A program made the position numbers and the translations under genes. From positions 1-16,876 of the forward strand of contig JAZRTK010000014.1 of assembly GCA_045651985.1 (NCBI GenBank): DNA of 16,876 nt, written 5' to 3'. Source of the DNA: SIG710 sp045651985 (GTDB taxonomy: Bacteria; Bacillota; Clostridia; Oscillospirales; CAG-272). This document shows, in pieces, positions 1 through 8,248 of this stretch (position 1 is the first letter of the stretch; every line of letters starts with the position of its first letter). A model generated the notes under the pieces. That model did not search any database and had not been told where the DNA came from. It saw only the letters and a program-made list of their open reading frames with translations.

Positions 1-16
1 AAGGAAAGGACAAAAA

Positions 17-2470
17 ATGAACCGATTTACACAAAAAGCACAGAACACCCTTAACCGAGCACTGACGACCGCTCGGGAAATGGGTCACACATATATAGGC
101 TCCGAGCATCTTTTGCTTGGACTTCTTGGTGAGCAGGACAGCGTCGCCGAGAAGCTGCTCACAAAGAGCGGTGCAGAGACCGAGGCGGTGAAAAATGCGG
201 TTGAGGAAATGGTGGGGCGGGGCTCTCAGACCTTTGTCAGCGCCGCCGACATGACCCCTCGGACAAAGAAAATAATTGAGGGCTCGGCATACGAGTCCAT
301 GCGCCACGGTCAGAACTATATCGGCACCGAGCACTTGCTCCTGGCGATCCTGAACGAAGGGGACTGCGTTGCCGTGAGGATTTTGGAGGAGCTTGGTATC
401 GACACGTCGGGGCTTCGTGAAGAGCTTACAAATTATTTCGGTGAGATATCGAGACCTGCTCAGGCGGGTATTGGAGACGCGGATGTTAAGACCGCAAAGG
501 GCGGCAAGAGGTCGAACATAAAGGGCTGTCCGACGCTTTCAAATTTCGGTCGGGATTTGACTGATCTTGCAAAGCAGGGAAAAATTGACCCCATAATCGG
601 ACGAGACCGCGAGACCGAGCGCGTCATTCAGATACTCTCCCGCCGTCAGAAAAACAATCCCTGCCTTATCGGCGAGCCGGGCGTGGGTAAGACAGCCGTG
701 GTAGAGGGACTTGCTCAGAAAATAGCCGATGGTACAATCCCCGAAACACTTCGCAACAAGACCGTTATCGCTCTTGATATTCCCGCCATGATAGCGGGTG
801 CAAAATACCGCGGTGAGTTTGAGGAGCGTATGAAGAACGTAATGGACGAGGTCTCAAAGAACCCGAACATTATCCTTTTTATCGACGAGATACACACCAT
901 CGTGGGCGCAGGCGCCGCCGAGGGCGCGGTAGACGCGGCGAATATCATCAAGCCCGCACTGGCAAGAGGCGAGATGCAACTTATCGGTGCTACGACCATT
1001 GCCGAGTACCGCGGACACATAGAAAAGGACGCGGCTTTGGAGCGCCGATTCCAGTCGGTGATGGTAAACGAGCCCACACCGCAGGAGTCTATCGACATAA
1101 TCCGTGGTTTGCGCGATAAATACGAGGCGCACCATGGACTGAAAATCTCCGACGAGGCAATAAAGGCGGCGGTGGAGCTGTCAGTTCGCTATATTCAGGA
1201 CAGATACCTGCCCGACAAGGCTATCGACTTAGTAGATGAGGCGGCGTCGAGGATAAGAATCTCATCTATCACATCGCCCTCTGACGTAAAAGAGCTTGAA
1301 GACAAGCTCAAAGAGCTGTCCCGAAATAAAGAGGAGGCTGTCAGCTCACAGGATTTTGAGCGCGCCGCGGCTCTGCGGGACGAGGAGAAAAAGCTGACGC
1401 TGGAATACGAGGAAAAGCGGACGTCGTGGGAAAAATCCAGCAGCCGCTCCGATCTTACCCTCACAGAAAACGATATAGCAGACGTTGTAACACAGTGGAC
1501 GGGTATCCCCGTCAGCCGACTCCTTGAGGGAGAGGGCGAAAAGCTTTTGCGGCTGGAGCAAACTCTCAAAGAGAAGGTCATAGGTCAAGACCGCGCTATT
1601 GAGGTCATCTCAAAGGCGATAAGACGGGGAAGAACGGGCTTAAAAGATCCCCGCCGTCCAATTGGATCTTTCATTTTCATCGGTCCTACGGGCGTGGGTA
1701 AGACAGAGCTTACAAAGGCGCTGGCGGAGGTCATGTTCGGCGACAGAAACGCTATGCTACGACTTGATATGTCAGAATATATGGAAAAGCACAGCGTATC
1801 AAAGCTTATCGGCTCGCCTCCCGGCTACGTGGGTTACGACGAGGGCGGTCAGCTGACCGAAAAGGTCCGCCGTCACCCATATTCGGTAGTGCTCTTTGAT
1901 GAGATCGAAAAGGCGCACCCCGATGTGTTCAATATCCTGCTTCAGGTACTTGAGGACGGTATTCTTACCGACTCTCAGGGACGGAGAGTGGACTTTAAGA
2001 ACACGGTCATTATCATGACCTCAAACGCGGGCGCATCAGTATCGGATAGTGCAAGACAGCTCGGCTTTGCCGTTGCGGGCGAGCAGAACACCGACACACA
2101 GCGTGAAAAGACCATAATGAACGCGCTGAAATCCACCTTCAGACCTGAATTCATTAATCGAATCGACGATATCGTCATATTCAACAAGCTGACCCATGAG
2201 AACATTTGCTCCATTGCAGAGCTCATGCTTTCCGACGTGGCATCGCGCACGTACTCCCTTGGAATAACCCTTGAATTTGATCCTTCGGTAGCCGAGCTTG
2301 CGGCAAAGGCGGGATTTGACGACTTGTACGGAGCAAGACCCTTGCGCCGAGCAATCGTTCGTTTGGTGGAGGATGCATTTTCCACAGATATGCTTGAGGG
2401 TAGATTTGTCAGCGGCGACACAGTTATAGCACGTGCCGACGGCGATAAGGTGGTGTTTGAAAAGAAATAA
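17..2470 (+). CDS. clpC: ATP-dependent Clp protease ATP-binding subunit ClpC
   Basis: This is a Hsp100/AAA+ unfoldase that uses ATP to unfold proteins and feed them into the ClpP peptidase in the cytoplasm. In 817 residues it shows two Clp N-terminal repeats (about 1-150), a first AAA+ module with Walker A GEPGVGKT (219-226), a UVR-type coiled segment (about 442-459) that separates ClpC from ClpA and ClpB, and a second AAA+ module with Walker A GPTGVGKT (556-563). An LGF tripeptide at 682-684 sits where the ClpP-docking loop is found. The length is normal for ClpC. The start is set by AAGGAAAGG at 1-9, 7 bp before the ATG. In many Firmicutes clpC follows ctsR-mcsA-mcsB, but the upstream DNA lies outside the window, so this cannot be checked. 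A terminator follows immediately, so clpC is the last gene of its transcript. The identification is firm. Confidence 0.97.
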   Translation: MNRFTQKAQNTLNRALTTAREMGHTYIGSEHLLLGLLGEQDSVAEKLLTKSGAETEAVKNAVEEMVGRGSQTFVSAADMTPRTKKIIEGSAYESMRHGQNYIGTEHLLLAILNEGDCVAVRILEELGIDTSGLREELTNYFGEISRPAQAGIGDADVKTAKGGKRSNIKGCPTLSNFGRDLTDLAKQGKIDPIIGRDRETERVIQILSRRQKNNPCLIGEPGVGKTAVVEGLAQKIADGTIPETLRNKTVIALDIPAMIAGAKYRGEFEERMKNVMDEVSKNPNIILFIDEIHTIVGAGAAEGAVDAANIIKPALARGEMQLIGATTIAEYRGHIEKDAALERRFQSVMVNEPTPQESIDIIRGLRDKYEAHHGLKISDEAIKAAVELSVRYIQDRYLPDKAIDLVDEAASRIRISSITSPSDVKELEDKLKELSRNKEEAVSSQDFERAAALRDEEKKLTLEYEEKRTSWEKSSSRSDLTLTENDIADVVTQWTGIPVSRLLEGEGEKLLRLEQTLKEKVIGQDRAIEVISKAIRRGRTGLKDPRRPIGSFIFIGPTGVGKTELTKALAEVMFGDRNAMLRLDMSEYMEKHSVSKLIGSPPGYVGYDEGGQLTEKVRRHPYSVVLFDEIEKAHPDVFNILLQVLEDGILTDSQGRRVDFKNTVIIMTSNAGASVSDSARQLGFAVAGEQNTDTQREKTIMNALKSTFRPEFINRIDDIVIFNKLTHENICSIAELMLSDVASRTYSLGITLEFDPSVAELAAKAGFDDLYGARPLRRAIVRLVEDAFSTDMLEGRFVSGDTVIARADGDKVVFEKK

Positions 2471-2473
2471 ACC

Positions 2474-2503
2474 AAACGGCGAAGCTAAGCTTCGCCGTTT
2501 TTT
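2474..2503 (+). terminator. Intrinsic terminator of clpC
   Basis: A perfect 10-bp stem (2474-2483 with 2491-2500) encloses a 7-base loop and runs into a T tract. It begins 4 bp after the clpC stop codon. Confidence 0.92.
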
Positions 2504-2544
2504 ACCAAAATTCATAAAAAGTTCATGAATCCGCCCCAAAATTA

Positions 2545-2553
2545 TGGTATAAT
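2545..2553 (+). promoter_or_regulatory. Extended -10 promoter of the FAD oxidoreductase gene
   Basis: A perfect TATAAT (2548-2553) is preceded by TG at 2545-2546, giving the extended -10 form TGNTATAAT. There is only a poor -35 candidate (ATGAAT, 2525-2530, 17-bp spacer). It is the only convincing promoter between the clpC terminator and the next gene, and predicts a leader of roughly 90 bases. Confidence 0.75.
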
Positions 2554-2585
2554 TGTATGCAATAGCTTGAAAATGTATTATCTAT

Positions 2586-2610
2586 TGCGTGAAAACATTG
2601 TTTTCACGCA
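2586..2610. repeat. Perfect 11-bp inverted repeat in the leader of the FAD oxidoreductase gene
   Basis: The arms TGCGTGAAAAC (2586-2596) and GTTTTCACGCA (2600-2610) are exact reverse complements separated by ATT. The repeat lies about 33 bp downstream of the -10 element and 40 bp before the start codon. It could be a repressor operator or an RNA hairpin. The bases after it are T-rich but broken by G (TTTGTTTTG), so it is a poor terminator. Confidence 0.75.
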
Positions 2611-2650
2611 TTTGTTTTGCCCCAAGGGCAGGGACGGAAAGGATAGAAAA

Positions 2651-4018
2651 ATGAATTTCGACGTTGTTATTATCGGAGCAGGACCCGGCGGTATTTTTGC
2701 CGCTTATGAGCTCGCTCAAAAGAACCAAGATTTGAAAATTGCCGTTTTTGAAGCGGGGCACGAGCTTGCAAAGCGCAAGTGCCCGATTGACGGTGACAAA
2801 ATAAAGACCTGTATCAGCTGTAAGAGCTGTTCTATCATGAGCGGGTTCGGCGGCGCGGGCGCTTTTTCCGACGGAAAATATAATATAACCAATGATTTCG
2901 GCGGCACGCTTTTTGAACACATTGGACGTGAAAAGGCACTGGAGCTCATGCGCTACGTTGACGACATCAACATGAAATACGGCGGAGAAGGCACCAAGAT
3001 GTACTCCACCGCAGGCAGTAAGTTCAAGAAGATCTGTATGCAGAACGGTCTCCAGCTTCTTGAAGCGTCGGTGCGCCACTTAGGTACCGATATCAACTAC
3101 TTGGTGCTTGAAAATATATACAACTTTCTGCGCGACAAAGCGACGTTTTATTTTGATACACCCGTGGAGTCGGTGCGCAGAATAGACGAGGGCTACGAGG
3201 TAAAAGCGGGTAATACTACCGTGACCTGCCGCGATTGCGTGATCTCCGTTGGTCGAAGCGGAAGCAAGTGGATGGAGCAGGTTTGTCGCGAGATGGATAT
3301 TCCCACCCTTTCAAACCGCGTTGACATTGGCGTTCGAGTTGAACTGCCCGCGGTTATCTTCTCGCACCTGACCGACGAGCTTTACGAGAGTAAAATAGTT
3401 TACCGCACCGAGAAATTTGAGGACAGAGTACGCACCTTCTGTATGAATCCCCGCGGAATCGTGGTAAATGAGAATACTAACGGCATTATCACCGTAAACG
3501 GACACAGCTATGAGTCGGAGGGCATGAAGACCGATAACACCAACTTTGCCTTGCTGGTCGCAAAGCATTTCTCCGAGCCGTTTAAGGACAGCAACGGCTA
3601 CGGCGAGAGTATCGCGCGCCTTTCCAATATGCTCGGCGGCGGAGTTATCGTTCAGCGCTTTGGCGACCTTGTCAGAGGACGTCGCAGTACCAAGAACCGC
3701 ATTGACGAGTGTGTAGTGCGACCTACTTTGAAGGCTACTCCCGGTGATTTAAGTCTTGTACTTCCCAAGCGAATCCTTGACGGAATAATCGAGATGATCT
3801 ACGCTCTTGACAAGATAGCTCCCGGCACGGCGGGAGAGGACACACTTCTTTACGGAGTTGAGGTCAAATTCTACAACATGGAGGTCGAGATAAATGAAAA
3901 TCTCGAGACACGTCACAAAGGTCTTTACGTCATCGGCGACGGAAGCGGCGTGACCCATTCGCTTTCCCACGCATCCGCCAGCGGCGTTTACGTTGCAAGA
4001 CAGATACTTAACAAGTAA
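2651..4018 (+). CDS. NAD(P)/FAD-dependent oxidoreductase, uncharacterised COG2509-like family
   Basis: This is a cytoplasmic flavoprotein of about 455 residues. An N-terminal dinucleotide-binding motif GAGPGGIFAAYE (9-20) and a C-terminal GDGSG segment near the end, of the kind that closes the FAD site, are both visible. Between residues 44 and 60 there are four cysteines (C44, C54, C57, C60), followed by SGFGGAGAFSDGKYN. This combination is typical of the uncharacterised FAD-dependent dehydrogenases in COG2509; the substrate is unknown. The cysteines could bind metal or be redox-active, but that is inference. The reading frame extends upstream to an ATG at 2525, but that lies before the -10 element. 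The ATG at 2651, behind GGAAAGGA (2636-2643), is the sensible start. The gene is monocistronic, between its own promoter and a strong terminator. Confidence 0.85.
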   Translation: MNFDVVIIGAGPGGIFAAYELAQKNQDLKIAVFEAGHELAKRKCPIDGDKIKTCISCKSCSIMSGFGGAGAFSDGKYNITNDFGGTLFEHIGREKALELMRYVDDINMKYGGEGTKMYSTAGSKFKKICMQNGLQLLEASVRHLGTDINYLVLENIYNFLRDKATFYFDTPVESVRRIDEGYEVKAGNTTVTCRDCVISVGRSGSKWMEQVCREMDIPTLSNRVDIGVRVELPAVIFSHLTDELYESKIVYRTEKFEDRVRTFCMNPRGIVVNENTNGIITVNGHSYESEGMKTDNTNFALLVAKHFSEPFKDSNGYGESIARLSNMLGGGVIVQRFGDLVRGRRSTKNRIDECVVRPTLKATPGDLSLVLPKRILDGIIEMIYALDKIAPGTAGEDTLLYGVEVKFYNMEVEINENLETRHKGLYVIGDGSGVTHSLSHASASGVYVARQILNK

Positions 4019-4048
4019 AAGATCGACGGCGCAAGCCGTCGATCTTTT
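4017..4048. terminator. Bidirectional terminator between the oxidoreductase gene and potD
   Basis: A perfect 14-bp stem (4017-4030 with 4035-4048) carries a GCAA tetraloop, with A4 on one side and T4 on the other. It fills the gap between two convergent genes, overlapping the TAA at 4016-4018 and ending 2 bp before the potD stop at 4051. It can serve both strands. Confidence 0.93.
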
Positions 4049-4050
4049 AT

Positions 4051-5247
4051 TTAATAATTATCTCTGTACTTTTTGATTGCGAAATTGTAGATTCCGATAC
4101 CGAGGAACCCGACGATTATCACGATGCATGAGATGTACACCCAGGCGTCAACCGAGCCGTCGATCTTCAGCTCCTCCCACAGGTCGTTGACCAGCGAAAG
4201 AGTTTCGGCGGGCAGGGTCTTATAGCAGTTTTTGTCGTACTCTGCGGCAAAATCAATGTCGGGATAGAGAAGATCCATTGCCTCCTCGCCCATGTAGTTT
4301 GCGTACTCGGGGTCTTCAACTACTAATCTGTTGGGGGTTGCGTAGTAGATGTACTCCGCGTTAGCGACAGCAACATCCTTTGAGAGCATGAAGTTAATGT
4401 AAGCCTCGGCGGGTTCCTTATTCTTGCTTCCCTTGGGAATACACATGGCGTCAACGAAGTAGTTTGTGCCCTCACGGGGGAAATAGAAAGCCAGATCGGA
4501 GTTGTTTTCGTACATACTCAGATAGTCGCCCACGTAATAGGAGCTTATCCATGCTTCGCCGGATTCCATCTTGTTGTAGATCTCGTCCATAACGTAGCTT
4601 TGAACGATGGGCTTCTGCTCGGCAAGCTTGGTGAGAGCCTGACGCCACAGCGCCTCGTCGGTAGTGTTTACGCTTATGCCTTCAAGGTACATAGCCGTGC
4701 CGAATGCGTCGCGGGAGTTGTTGAACTGGAGTATCATCTTTGAGTACTTCTCATTCCAGAGCAAGTCCCATGAACGGTCTGCCACGTCCTCCTCGTCGAC
4801 CCGTGCGCTGTTGTAGATAACGCCGATGATGCCGTAGGTGTAGGGTACCGTGTACTTTTCTTCGGGGTCGTAGTAAAGCCCTTTGAAATCGTCGTAAATG
4901 TACTGATAGTTGGGGATATTATCGTAATTCAACTCCTCCAGCATATTCTCGTCGGCAAGACGCTTTATCATGTAGTCGGAGGGGATGATAACGTCGTAAC
5001 CTGTGGCGCCGCTTTTGAGCTTTGCGTAAAGGTCCTCGTTGCTGGCGTAAGTGGAGTAATTTACCTTGATGCCCGTGGCTTTCGTAAACTCTGCGTTTAC
5101 GTCAAGGGAATCCTCGGAGCCGTCCGAGATGTACTCACCCCAGTTGTATACGTTGATGGTTATATCCTCGGCGGAGACGGGTACTGCCACCGCGCAAAGA
5201 AGGAAAACCATAACAAAAGCAGAAAAAGCAGAAAAAAATCTTTTCAA
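4051..5247 (-). CDS. potD: Spermidine/putrescine ABC transporter substrate-binding protein with a C-terminal membrane anchor
   Basis: This 398-residue extracytoplasmic binding protein captures polyamines for the PotABC transporter. Residues 1-26 form a signal peptide (KR, a hydrophobic core, then VSA before ED) that suits signal peptidase I. The cysteine at 18 follows LL, not the small residue a lipobox needs. The mature protein has the family start VYNWGEYISDG, W233, and D266 in YFVDAMCIP, aligning with PotD polyamine-contact positions. The position matching E. coli W255 appears to be F264. Unusually, residues about 368-390 form a hydrophobic helix followed by KKYRDNY, predicting C-terminal membrane anchoring. 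The start is TTG (5245-5247) behind AAGGAG with 11 bp spacing; the first ATG, at codon 13, would remove most of the signal peptide. It lies 26 bp after potC and is the last gene of the operon. Confidence 0.92.
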   Translation of the reverse strand: MKRFFSAFSAFVMVFLLCAVAVPVSAEDITINVYNWGEYISDGSEDSLDVNAEFTKATGIKVNYSTYASNEDLYAKLKSGATGYDVIIPSDYMIKRLADENMLEELNYDNIPNYQYIYDDFKGLYYDPEEKYTVPYTYGIIGVIYNSARVDEEDVADRSWDLLWNEKYSKMILQFNNSRDAFGTAMYLEGISVNTTDEALWRQALTKLAEQKPIVQSYVMDEIYNKMESGEAWISSYYVGDYLSMYENNSDLAFYFPREGTNYFVDAMCIPKGSKNKEPAEAYINFMLSKDVAVANAEYIYYATPNRLVVEDPEYANYMGEEAMDLLYPDIDFAAEYDKNCYKTLPAETLSLVNDLWEELKIDGSVDAWVYISCIVIIVGFLGIGIYNFAIKKYRDNY

Positions 5248-5273
5248 CTTAGCCGTTGCTCCTTTTTATAGGG

Positions 5274-6074
5274 TTATTTTTTTACTTTCTTTTCGCTCTT
5301 TGAGCTTGTCACGTTGGACAGGATAAGGAGCAAAAGGATAGCGATGAAAATGAGAGTAGATAGCGCGTACATATCGGGCGTAACTCTCTTTTTGGTCATA
5401 GAATAGATGCGGATAGGCAGGGTCTCAAAGCCGCTTCCCACAGTAAAGTAACTGATGACGAAGTCGTCCAGCGAGAGGGTGAACGCCATGATGGCACCCG
5501 TGAGCACACCCGGCATGATAGCGGGAAGCTCAACCTTAAAAAATGCCTGCATGGGCGTACAGCCCAGATCCATTGCCGCCTCGGGAAGCTGGGAATCCAG
5601 CTGCTTTATCTTGGGAAGGACGGACAGGATAACGTAGGGCAGGTTGAAGGTAACGTGCGCGATAAGCAGAGTCCAGAAGCTAAGATTGTTGTCAAAATGA
5701 AGCAGAGTGCCAACGAACACGAAAAGAAGCATCATGGAGATACCCGTAACGATATCGGGATTCATCATGGGGACGTTGGTGACGGTCATAAGCGTGCCAC
5801 GAAGGTACTGTTTTTTCATTCTGGAAATACCCACTGCCGCGGCGGTTCCGATAACGGTCGCGATGACAGACGACGTCACAGCGAGGATCAAGGTGTTCTT
5901 GAGCGCGGCAAGGGTTGCCTTGTCGCTCAAAAGCTCCTGATACCAGCGTAGAGAAAATCCTTCAAAAACGCCTGTTGAGTTGCTGGAGTTAAAGGAAAAG
6001 AGAACGAGGATCCCGATAGGCGCGTAGAGGAAAACGAAAATAAGTGTTGTGTATATCTTCTGTGAAAGCTTCAT
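5274..6074 (-). CDS. potC: Spermidine/putrescine ABC transporter permease PotC
   Basis: This inner-membrane permease (about 266 residues) forms the polyamine channel with PotB. It starts MKLSQKIYTTLIFVF and has about six hydrophobic segments. The cytoplasmic EAA loop (EAAMDLGCTPMQAFF, with the conserved G and the KVELPAIMPG continuation) contacts the ATPase. The frame stays open 17 codons further upstream inside potB, but the start at 6072-6074 is chosen: GGAGG lies at the right distance, and its ATG overlaps the potB stop as ATGA. This points to translational coupling and equal amounts of the two permeases. The gene ends 26 bp before potD. Confidence 0.95.
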   Translation of the reverse strand: MKLSQKIYTTLIFVFLYAPIGILVLFSFNSSNSTGVFEGFSLRWYQELLSDKATLAALKNTLILAVTSSVIATVIGTAAAVGISRMKKQYLRGTLMTVTNVPMMNPDIVTGISMMLLFVFVGTLLHFDNNLSFWTLLIAHVTFNLPYVILSVLPKIKQLDSQLPEAAMDLGCTPMQAFFKVELPAIMPGVLTGAIMAFTLSLDDFVISYFTVGSGFETLPIRIYSMTKKRVTPDMYALSTLIFIAILLLLILSNVTSSKSEKKVKK

Positions 6075-6895
6075 ACAACTACACCTCCGTCCTCGTCCGA
6101 GAAGTGGTTCATCACCGCCATGCAAATGATTATTATCACCATAAGGATAAGCGAGATCGCCGCGCCCAGGTTGTAATTGTAAGAGGTCTGGAACTGACGC
6201 TCGATGGTATCGCCTATAAGGTCGAAGTTTCCGCCGCCCAGCTTCTGAGATATGTAGAAAGTGCTGATGGACGGAACGAATACCATGGTAACGCCCGAAA
6301 TGATGCCCGACATGGAAAGGGGCAAGGTAACCTTGGTCAGAACGTGAATACCGCTGCAGCCCAGATCCTGCGCCGCCTCGATAAGACGGTTGTCTATCTT
6401 CGACATGACCGAATAAATGGGCAGTATCATGTAGGGCAGGAAGTTGTATACCATACCTAAAATAACCGCGCCGCTTGTGTTTATCATATGCACGGGGCCA
6501 AGACCTATTTTTGCAAGGATCTGATTGATAAAGCCCGTGTCCTCAAGGATCGCCATCCAGGAATAGGTGCGGATAAGAAAGTTCATCCACATGGGAAGCA
6601 TGACCAGCATTATCATTATCTTCTGGGTACTCGCCTTGCTTTTTGAAAGTGCGTAAGCCAGAGGATAAGCGATAAGAAGGCAGATAAACGTAGCAATAAG
6701 CGCAAAGCTGATAGAACGGAAAAAGATTATCAGCGTACTGCGGCTGAGTGCGTTTGCCACGTTGTCAAGGGTGAACGCGCCCTCCTTGTCGGTGAATGCG
6801 TAATAAGCAACGAAGATAAGGGGCGCAATAATGAACAGAAGCGACCATACGGCGTGAGGCGCCGCCAGCCAGCTTTGCATATTCTTGTGCTTCAT
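6071..6895 (-). CDS. potB: Spermidine/putrescine ABC transporter permease PotB
   Basis: This 274-residue membrane permease is the partner of PotC. The N-terminus (MKHKNMQSWLAAPHAVWSL) leads into the first membrane helix. The EAA loop is EAAQDLGCSGIHVLTK, followed by VTLPLSMSGI. About six membrane helices can be picked out. The start codon overlaps the potA stop (ATGA, 6892-6895) and the stop overlaps the potC start (ATGA, 6071-6074), so the three genes are linked head to tail by translation. AGAGGA lies just upstream of the ATG. Nothing looks truncated or odd. Confidence 0.95.
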   Translation of the reverse strand: MKHKNMQSWLAAPHAVWSLLFIIAPLIFVAYYAFTDKEGAFTLDNVANALSRSTLIIFFRSISFALIATFICLLIAYPLAYALSKSKASTQKIMIMLVMLPMWMNFLIRTYSWMAILEDTGFINQILAKIGLGPVHMINTSGAVILGMVYNFLPYMILPIYSVMSKIDNRLIEAAQDLGCSGIHVLTKVTLPLSMSGIISGVTMVFVPSISTFYISQKLGGGNFDLIGDTIERQFQTSYNYNLGAAISLILMVIIIICMAVMNHFSDEDGGVVV

Positions 6896-8022
6896 TCTTC
6901 CTCTGCCCCCTCGTTTACGTCGGACAGCTTTTCAAGCTCGTCACTAAATGAGGAGTAGTCTCCGAATTTACCGGAATACTTGGATTTTTTCATAACGTGT
7001 ATAGCATCGGGCTCGATGTAGATGCCGATGTGCTCGTCCGGTCCTACGTAGTCGGTAGTCTGGATCATCCACTTAAACCCGCCGATGTCCACGATGATCT
7101 CGTAGTGAACGCCCTTGAAGGTGACGCCGGTAACAACGCCCTGAAGCATACCTTTTTCGAGTGGAACGACGTCAACGTCCTCGGGACGCACGACGATGTC
7201 AACTGCTTCGCCCTTTTCAAAGCCATGGTCAAGACATTCGAAGGTGTGACCCGAAAATCTTGCCTTGTAGTCCTCCAGCATAACGCCCGCCAGAATGTTA
7301 CTCTCGCCGATAAAGTCGGCAACGAAAGCGTTTACGGGCTCGTTGTAGATGTCGGTGGGAGTTCCGATCTGCTGGATTACGCCCTCGTTCATTACCACGA
7401 TAACGTCGGACATGGAGAGAGCCTCCTCCTGGTCGTGGGTAACGTAGATAAAGGTAATTCCCGTGCGTACCTGAATGTTTTTGAGCTCGTTCTGCATGTC
7501 CTTGCGGAGCTTTAAGTCAAGAGCACCCAAGGGCTCGTCCAAAAGCAGGATCTTCGGCTCGTTTATAAGCGCACGCGCAATAGCAACTCTCTGCTGCTGA
7601 CCGCCCGACAGGGAATTGACGTTTCTGCGCTCGAATCCCGAAAGATTTACCAGCGCCAGCATTTCTTTTACGCGCTTTCTTATCTCCTCCTCGGGCTTTT
7701 TTGCCAGACGAAGACCGAACGCAATATTTTCAAACACGTTGAGATGCGGGAAAAGCGCGTATCTCTGGAACACCGTGTTTACGTTTCTCTTGTGAGGGGG
7801 AACGTCGTTTATTTTCTTTCCGCCGATGCAGACGTCGCCATGGTCGGGGAATTCAAAGCCCGCGATAATACGCAGGGTGGTGGTCTTTCCGCAGCCGGAA
7901 GGGCCGAGAAGTGTCACGAACTCCTTGTCGTGAATACTTAGATCAATGCCGTCGAGAACAGTTTCACCGTCAAATGCCTTGCGGATATTTTTCAGCTCGA
8001 TTACGCTATCAGCTCTTGCCAA
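6892..8022 (-). CDS. potA: Spermidine/putrescine ABC transporter ATP-binding protein PotA
   Basis: This 376-residue cytoplasmic ATPase drives polyamine import. In order it shows Walker A GPSGCGKTT (40-48), a Q-loop in VFQRYALFPHLN (84-95), the ABC signature LSGGQQQ (138-144), Walker B ILLLDEP (158-164), a D-loop and the H-loop histidine H196. A C-terminal TOBE-like regulatory region spans about 240-350. Strong similarity to PotA plus the order of the following genes separate it from other CUT1-type ATPases. The start is TTG (8020-8022), 10 bp after GGAGG (8033-8037); no ATG is near. It is the first gene of the operon, behind a leader of about 100 bases and a near-consensus promoter. Confidence 0.95.
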   Translation of the reverse strand: MARADSVIELKNIRKAFDGETVLDGIDLSIHDKEFVTLLGPSGCGKTTTLRIIAGFEFPDHGDVCIGGKKINDVPPHKRNVNTVFQRYALFPHLNVFENIAFGLRLAKKPEEEIRKRVKEMLALVNLSGFERRNVNSLSGGQQQRVAIARALINEPKILLLDEPLGALDLKLRKDMQNELKNIQVRTGITFIYVTHDQEEALSMSDVIVVMNEGVIQQIGTPTDIYNEPVNAFVADFIGESNILAGVMLEDYKARFSGHTFECLDHGFEKGEAVDIVVRPEDVDVVPLEKGMLQGVVTGVTFKGVHYEIIVDIGGFKWMIQTTDYVGPDEHIGIYIEPDAIHVMKKSKYSGKFGDYSSFSDELEKLSDVNEGAEEE

Positions 8023-8065
8023 TTCCTTTAATCCTCCAAAAAATAAATGAGATGAAAATTTGAGT

Positions 8066-8122
8066 GAGGGTAAGACAAATTTCCCGCCTGTTTTTTCAGG
8101 CCGGGCAATTCATAATACCCTC
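8066..8122 (-). ncRNA. Structured 5' leader of potABCD, candidate cis-regulatory RNA
   Basis: Transcription from the potA promoter should start near 8126. The RNA then folds almost at once. An outer 7-bp stem (GAGGGUA from 8122-8116, paired with UACCCUC from 8072-8066) closes an internal region. That region contains a GC-rich hairpin of about 8 bp with a single bulged base and an A6 loop (about 8105-8083). A spacer of about 30 bases then leads to GGAGG at 8037-8033. A closing stem near the 5' end around an inner hairpin is a layout seen in riboswitches. I do not recognise a known class. There is no clear terminator in the leader, so any control would act on translation or RNA stability. The stems are visible; function is inference. 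Confidence 0.4.
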
Positions 8123-8132
8123 TTGGAAATGT

Positions 8133-8161
8133 ATTATAACAGACATTGAAAAAAAATGCAA
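8133..8161 (-). promoter_or_regulatory. Sigma-A promoter of potABCD
   Basis: Read on the minus strand, TTGCAT (8161-8156), a 17-bp spacer and TATAAT (8138-8133) form a near-consensus promoter. TG lies one base before the -10, giving an extended -10. It sits about 110 bp upstream of the potA start codon. Confidence 0.85.
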
Positions 8162-8248
8162 TATATTTTCAAAAATTTCGCAAAAAAATATTGTTTATCG
8201 GAATTATTCAAGCTAAACTGCCGTTTTCCTGATTTTTTTGCACAAATT

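Noticed and set aside
2036..2539. Minus-strand open frame spanning the end of clpC and its terminator
   Set aside because: It is opposite conserved ClpC sequence and crosses the terminator. It is a shadow frame with no domain.
2586..2620. Leader palindrome read as a transcription attenuator
   Set aside because: The following bases are interrupted by G and lack a continuous T tract, so it is not called a terminator. The dyad is kept as a possible operator or hairpin.
2525..2650. N-terminal extension of the FAD oxidoreductase to the ATG at 2525
   Set aside because: It would begin upstream of the -10 element and includes the palindrome. The flavoprotein motif begins right after the ATG at 2651, which has its own ribosome site.
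6075..6125. 17-residue N-terminal extension of PotC into potB
   Set aside because: The ATGA junction and GGAGG at the right distance support the start at 6074. The extension is not PotC-like.
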